From contig JBASRM010000708.1 in NCBI GenBank assembly GCA_049273835.1, forward strand, positions 1 through 9,311: a stretch of 9,311 nucleotides of DNA, read 5' to 3'. Position 1 is the stretch's first letter; each line of letters begins with the position of its first letter. The DNA is from Onstottus_A sp049273835. GTDB taxonomy: Bacteria; Acidobacteriota; Blastocatellia; UBA7656. Shown in pieces: positions 6,553 through 9,311 of the stretch. The notes under the pieces were generated by a model that had not been told where the DNA came from, made no database searches, and was given only the letters and a program-made list of their open reading frames with translations. Position numbers and translations under genes: made by a program.

Positions 6553-6573
6553 CGCGCGGCCCGAGCGAGTAAC
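6544..6573 (+). promoter_or_regulatory. Candidate ECF-dependent promoter (weaker copy), PDZ gene
   Basis: TGGAACCGGCG (6544-6554), 11 bases, CGAGTAAC (6566-6573). It agrees with the other three copies at TG-AAC and at 6 of 8 positions of the downstream element of the sigma-gene copy (CCACTAAC), with the same spacing. The predicted start near 6580 leaves about 35 bases to the ATG, like the other copies. It is the least certain of the four. Confidence 0.4.
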
Positions 6574-6614
6574 TGTTCAGCTACTACTTCTTCACGAAGG
6601 AGGAACCAGTCGAC

Positions 6615-7748
6615 ATGAAACGTAGCCTAGTAATGTGTTCGGCCATCTTGCTGGCTTGCAGTACCGGGGCAATGGCCAGCCTGCGTTATGATTACCTACA
6701 ACAAACAACCGAACGCCCGCGCCGAGTGCAGCTCCCGGCCAGGAGCTTTCTTGGTGTTGAACTGGGTGAGGTGAGTAGCGAAACAGTTCAGCGCTTGAAG
6801 CTTCGACAAGAGCGAGGCGCCCTTATTGAAGCTGTGACCAGCGGGAGCCGCGCGGCTGAAGCAGGCCTTCAAAAAAATGACGTGGTTGTTAAGTGGGACG
6901 GGGAACCAATAGAAAGCGCCCTCGAGCTCTCGCGTCACATTCGCGAGACACCTGCCGGACGCGCGGTCCGTCTGGGAGTGATTCGCGAAGGGCGCGAAAT
7001 TGAGATCAACGTCAAGATGGGAGAGCGGACTGCGCTAACCCACACGGTCCGTGTGGCAAGACCGATCGCAAACTTGAGAGTCAGACCAGACGTGCAAATA
7101 GCAAGGTCGCGAGTGACTGAACGGGGTCACCTCGGTGTACAGATTCAAAGTATGACTCCCCAGCTGGCTGAGTACTTCGGATTGTCGAAGAGGGCCGGGG
7201 CGCTGGTTGTCTTCGTGTTCGCCGATTCACCGGCGGCCAAGGCGGGGCTGAAGGCCGGAGATGTGATTCTTTCGCTGGCGGGGGAGACCGTGGACAACCC
7301 GATGGATCTCCGCCGGGCGCTCCTTTCCAAATCGGAAGGCCCGGTCGAGTTAAGAGTCCTTCGCGATAAGCAGGAGCGAACTCTCACTGTGCAACTTGAG
7401 AAGGGAACCCGAAGCTGGCTCTTAGCCGATGACTCTTCCGACGCGGTTGAAGCAATCGCACCGATGGTGATCAGCGTCCCGAAGATCAGTCTGGCTCCCA
7501 TGGCGGTCAGCATCCCGAGCGTAAAGATCACGCCGATGGTGATCAACGTCCCGAAGATCAGTCTGGCTCCCATGGCGGTCAGCATCCCGAGCGTGAAGAT
7601 CGCGCCGATGGTGATCCAAACGCCCCAGATGAAGCTTGCTCCACTCGCAATACCGGAGATCCACATCGCTCCAATGTCAGTGGAGATCCCGAACCTTAGA
7701 ATTGCACCGGTTAAGGTTTTGCCACTGCGGCGGCGAATCATTCTGTAG
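6615..7748 (+). CDS. Exported double-PDZ protein with C-terminal 12-residue P-M repeats
   Basis: A 377-residue envelope protein that probably binds peptide ends or hydrophobic segments through two PDZ domains and has no protease domain. The N-terminal signal (MKRSLVMCSAILLACSTGAM) contains LLAC ending at Cys15, a lipobox-like sequence, but AMA-S at 20-22 would also suit ordinary signal peptidase, so lipoprotein status is open. PDZ1 spans about 45-136 (FLGVELGEV, then SRAAEAGLQKNDVVVKWDGE) and PDZ2 about 172-263 (HLGVQIQSM, then DSPAAKAGLKAGDVILSLAGE). Both resemble the PDZ domains of HtrA/DegP proteases, but the trypsin-like domain is absent. Residues 282-369 are tandem 12-residue units such as APMVISVPKISL and APMAVSIPSVKI, ending in a basic LRRRIIL tail. 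AAGGAGG (6597-6603) precedes the ATG by 11 bases. A weak copy of the sigma motif lies upstream. It may act as an adaptor or chaperone of the regulon; this is inference. Confidence 0.85.
   Translation: MKRSLVMCSAILLACSTGAMASLRYDYLQQTTERPRRVQLPARSFLGVELGEVSSETVQRLKLRQERGALIEAVTSGSRAAEAGLQKNDVVVKWDGEPIESALELSRHIRETPAGRAVRLGVIREGREIEINVKMGERTALTHTVRVARPIANLRVRPDVQIARSRVTERGHLGVQIQSMTPQLAEYFGLSKRAGALVVFVFADSPAAKAGLKAGDVILSLAGETVDNPMDLRRALLSKSEGPVELRVLRDKQERTLTVQLEKGTRSWLLADDSSDAVEAIAPMVISVPKISLAPMAVSIPSVKITPMVINVPKISLAPMAVSIPSVKIAPMVIQTPQMKLAPLAIPEIHIAPMSVEIPNLRIAPVKVLPLRRRIIL
7458..7721 (+). repeat. Tandem coding repeat (72-bp unit, 12-residue period)
   Basis: Two consecutive 72-base units (7461-7532 and 7533-7604) differ at only three positions. 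Each encodes two 12-residue modules of the form [AT]-P-M-x-[IV]-x-[VI]-P-x-[IVM]-x-[LI]. Degenerate modules continue to 7721, one of them shortened to 10 residues (APLAIPEIHI). The near identity of the two long units points to recent duplication. The alternating hydrophobic pattern suggests short beta strands separated by prolines. Confidence 0.9.
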
Positions 7749-7773
7749 CGATAGCTGAGCTTGATTGCTCGAA

Positions 7774-7843
7774 GCAGCGGCCGGTTAGCTCGGTAATGCC
7801 CTTTAGATTTAACGAAGGGCTCTCCGATCTAACCGGCCGTTGC
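7774..7843. terminator. Bidirectional terminator-like nested hairpin between convergent genes
   Basis: The outer arms 7774-7788 and 7829-7843 form a 15-bp stem around CGGCCGGTTAG / CTAACCGGCCG, with one G-T pair. Inside, GCCCTT (7798-7803) pairs with AAGGGC (7815-7820). It sits 26 bases after the PDZ stop and 13 bases beyond the stop of the convergent gene, the natural position for a shared terminator. T-runs are lacking, so termination may not be of the classic intrinsic kind. Confidence 0.6.
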
Positions 7844-7855
7844 GCTTTCAAAAGC

Positions 7856-9295
7856 CTACGGCTGGAAATTGAACGTCAACATGCCAATTACTCTCACAGC
7901 TTCCCCTGAAAGAAGTGTAGGGGTGAACCGCCATTGGCGCGCTGCACTTACGGCCGCGTCCTTCAACAGCGGGTGACCGGATATTGCTCTCGCGGACGTC
8001 ACGTTCCCGGTTTCATCGACGGTCACTTCAACAACAACCGCGCCGGTGATTCTGGCTGCTGCTGCCAGGGGAGGGTAGTCAGCTTCTACGCGGTGAGTCG
8101 CGCTCTGGCTCATTACGCCGCCGGACTTTCGAATGAGCTTTGGAGATCCAGGAACTATCTGTTCGGGCGCCGGCGGAGGGGGTGGTCCCGGAAACATTTC
8201 TCCCCATAGCTGTCCGTCTTCAAACTTCACTCCGAGGACCTTGACCTCCATTCGGTCGGGATTCCCCGGCGAACTGAAGTAGGGACTCGCCGAGACATTC
8301 TCGGAGCCGCTTGCGCGCGGCGCACCCAAAATATAAGAACCATAAGGCTCGATCGTCGCGGCGATAAAGGTCTTTGCCGGGGGGTCGGTGAATTCGAGTG
8401 CAAAACTTGCGATACGCCTTCCGGTGGTGTTCATCAGTCGGACAATCGGCTTAACCAAGAATCGTTCTTGTGAGCTGGCGGCGGGACCACTTTGCTGTTC
8501 GATCCTTGCTGCCTTAACAGTCGCACTGGTAATTGACAAGGGCGCTCCTTCGGGATTCTTAAACTGAATTGCGTTTTCGAGCGCCTGTTCCAACTGGATA
8601 AGCTCTCGCGGTGGAGGCGGTGGCGGAGGCGGCGGAGGCACAGTGCCCCAGGCCTCGCCGTCCTCGAACACAACCCCGCCGACTCTAACCGACCAGCCTT
8701 CGGGCCCGCCCACCAGAATCATGAATCGCCGCTGTGCTCCCGACACGTAAACGCTGTGCGGCTCAATGAACGACGGAACGCGCTCGAAGTACCCGCGACG
8801 CTCCACTCCGTTTCGAAACTCCAGCGTGAAACTCTTAATCCTGCGGTCAGTGTTGTTGGTTAGCGTGACCACAGGGAGCACCGCAAACTCGTCGCCAGGA
8901 CCGTCTTGTGCTCGAGGGACGGCGCGCACTTTGGCTTCAGTGATAATCAGCGGGGCCTTGGAGTTCTTGAACTTGATGTCAGTCAGAGGGGCTTGATCGA
9001 GTCTCTCAATTACCCTGTCCTGCGTGTCGAATTCCGCAACTCCGCCGGCGACTCCGCCAGGGACCCCGCCCGGTACGCCACCAGGAACGCCACCGGGTAT
9101 TCCACCGGTAACACTTTGACTAACGCCGCCAGGGACGCCTCCGACAACTCCCTCGCGGGGCTTTTTACTCTGTGCGATTACGCCCTCCCTGGTTAGAAGA
9201 CCGGCCGCGAGGGACAGGATTACGAAAAGCGCCGCAATTGCTGCTACGGCCGCGCGATGCCATACCGACAGCGTCGTCTGAACAGTTTTGGACAT
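7856..9295 (-). CDS. TonB-family protein with duplicated extracytoplasmic domain and Gly/Val/Pro repeats
   Basis: A 479-residue inner-membrane-anchored protein. A membrane helix lies at about residues 14-34. Residues 51-86 are GGVP-type tetrapeptide repeats. Two similar domains follow, A at about 106-217 (IKFKNSKAPLIITEAKVRAV to GGVVFEDGEAWG) and B at about 243-365 (IQFKNPEGAPLSITSATVKA to LGVKFEDGQLWG), separated by ten prolines (220-229); a second Pro-rich link is at 369-377. The C-terminus (about 395-479) matches the TonB C-terminal domain: YPPLAAAARITGAVVVEVTV, GNVTSARAISGHPLLKDAAV, ARQWRFTP. TonB passes energy from the inner membrane to outer-membrane receptors, but in acidobacteria this domain is often joined to unrelated modules and need not serve uptake. 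I do not recognise domains A and B; their strand-rich, N-N-T/N-T-T-containing pattern suggests a beta sandwich. Start ATG 9295 has GAGGG 11 bases upstream. It is convergent with the PDZ gene, and its promoter lies outside the window. Confidence 0.85.
   Translation of the reverse strand: MSKTVQTTLSVWHRAAVAAIAALFVILSLAAGLLTREGVIAQSKKPREGVVGGVPGGVSQSVTGGIPGGVPGGVPGGVPGGVAGGVAEFDTQDRVIERLDQAPLTDIKFKNSKAPLIITEAKVRAVPRAQDGPGDEFAVLPVVTLTNNTDRRIKSFTLEFRNGVERRGYFERVPSFIEPHSVYVSGAQRRFMILVGGPEGWSVRVGGVVFEDGEAWGTVPPPPPPPPPPRELIQLEQALENAIQFKNPEGAPLSITSATVKAARIEQQSGPAASSQERFLVKPIVRLMNTTGRRIASFALEFTDPPAKTFIAATIEPYGSYILGAPRASGSENVSASPYFSSPGNPDRMEVKVLGVKFEDGQLWGEMFPGPPPPPAPEQIVPGSPKLIRKSGGVMSQSATHRVEADYPPLAAAARITGAVVVEVTVDETGNVTSARAISGHPLLKDAAVSAARQWRFTPTLLSGEAVRVIGMLTFNFQP
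8609..8638 (-). repeat. Poly-proline coding tract in the TonB-family gene
   Basis: Ten consecutive proline codons (residues 220-229) form a simple-sequence tract between the two duplicated domains. Such tracts make stiff periplasm-spanning linkers in TonB proteins, are likely to vary in length and usually need elongation factor P for efficient translation. Confidence 0.85.
9038..9145 (-). repeat. 12-bp-period coding repeat (GGVP) in the TonB-family gene
   Basis: Residues 51-86 are mainly GGVP or GGIP tetrapeptides, broken by SQSVT near residues 59-63 and ending GGVAGGVA. At DNA level this is an imperfect 12-base tandem repeat. The protein stretch resembles elastin-like sequence and is probably a flexible linker just outside the membrane. 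Confidence 0.85.
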
Positions 9296-9311
9296 GATTC
9301 GCTCAACCCTC

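Noticed and set aside
7145..7741. Minus-strand frame encoding hydrophobic repeats that resemble membrane helices
   Set aside because: The pattern is the complement of the P-M repeat codons. The sense strand has two PDZ domains, a ribosome site and a signal peptide.
9038..9145. Short regular repeats considered as a CRISPR or non-coding array
   Set aside because: They are in-frame GGVP codons within a continuous TonB-family gene, with no spacers.

Overview
The window looks like a piece of a soil-type acidobacterial chromosome (class Blastocatellia or near it). This rests on overall gene style, moderately high GC, and the association of an ECF sigma factor/zinc-finger anti-sigma pair with DUF4097 proteins, a DUF5916-type remnant and a TonB-family protein. 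No taxonomic marker gene is present, so the assignment is an inference. There are no tRNA or rRNA genes, CRISPR arrays or insertion sequences that I can see.

Layout. Positions 1-535 (minus strand) hold the N-terminal part of an unrecognised protein with two membrane segments; it runs off the left edge. A divergent intergenic region follows. From about 822 the plus strand carries an ECF sigma factor (932-1498, alternative start 866), an overlapping transmembrane zinc-finger anti-sigma factor (1488-2345) and a secreted DUF4097-type beta-repeat protein (2406-3569). Next come two paralogous secreted DUF4097-type proteins (3674-4528 and 5712-6503), with the decayed remnant of a DUF5916-like outer-membrane gene between them (about 4580-5597). 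An exported double-PDZ protein with a tail of 12-residue repeats follows (6615-7748). A nested hairpin (7774-7843) separates it from a convergent minus-strand TonB-family protein (7856-9295).

How the genes work together. The strongest signal outside the genes is a repeated promoter-like motif: TGAAAC, then 17 bases, then a CACTNAC-type element. It lies upstream of the sigma factor (822-851), of both DUF4097 paralogs (3598-3627 and 5642-5671) and, in weaker form, of the PDZ gene (6544-6573), always with the same spacing. It resembles the -35/-10 layout of sigma-E-type promoters. I infer a small self-amplifying envelope regulon: the sigma factor activates its own operon (sigma, anti-sigma, DUF4097) and three downstream secreted-protein genes. 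Nearly every intact product carries a signal peptide or membrane anchor, which fits a cell-envelope stress or remodelling function. The actual signal and the biochemical function of the DUF4097 and PDZ proteins cannot be read from the sequence.
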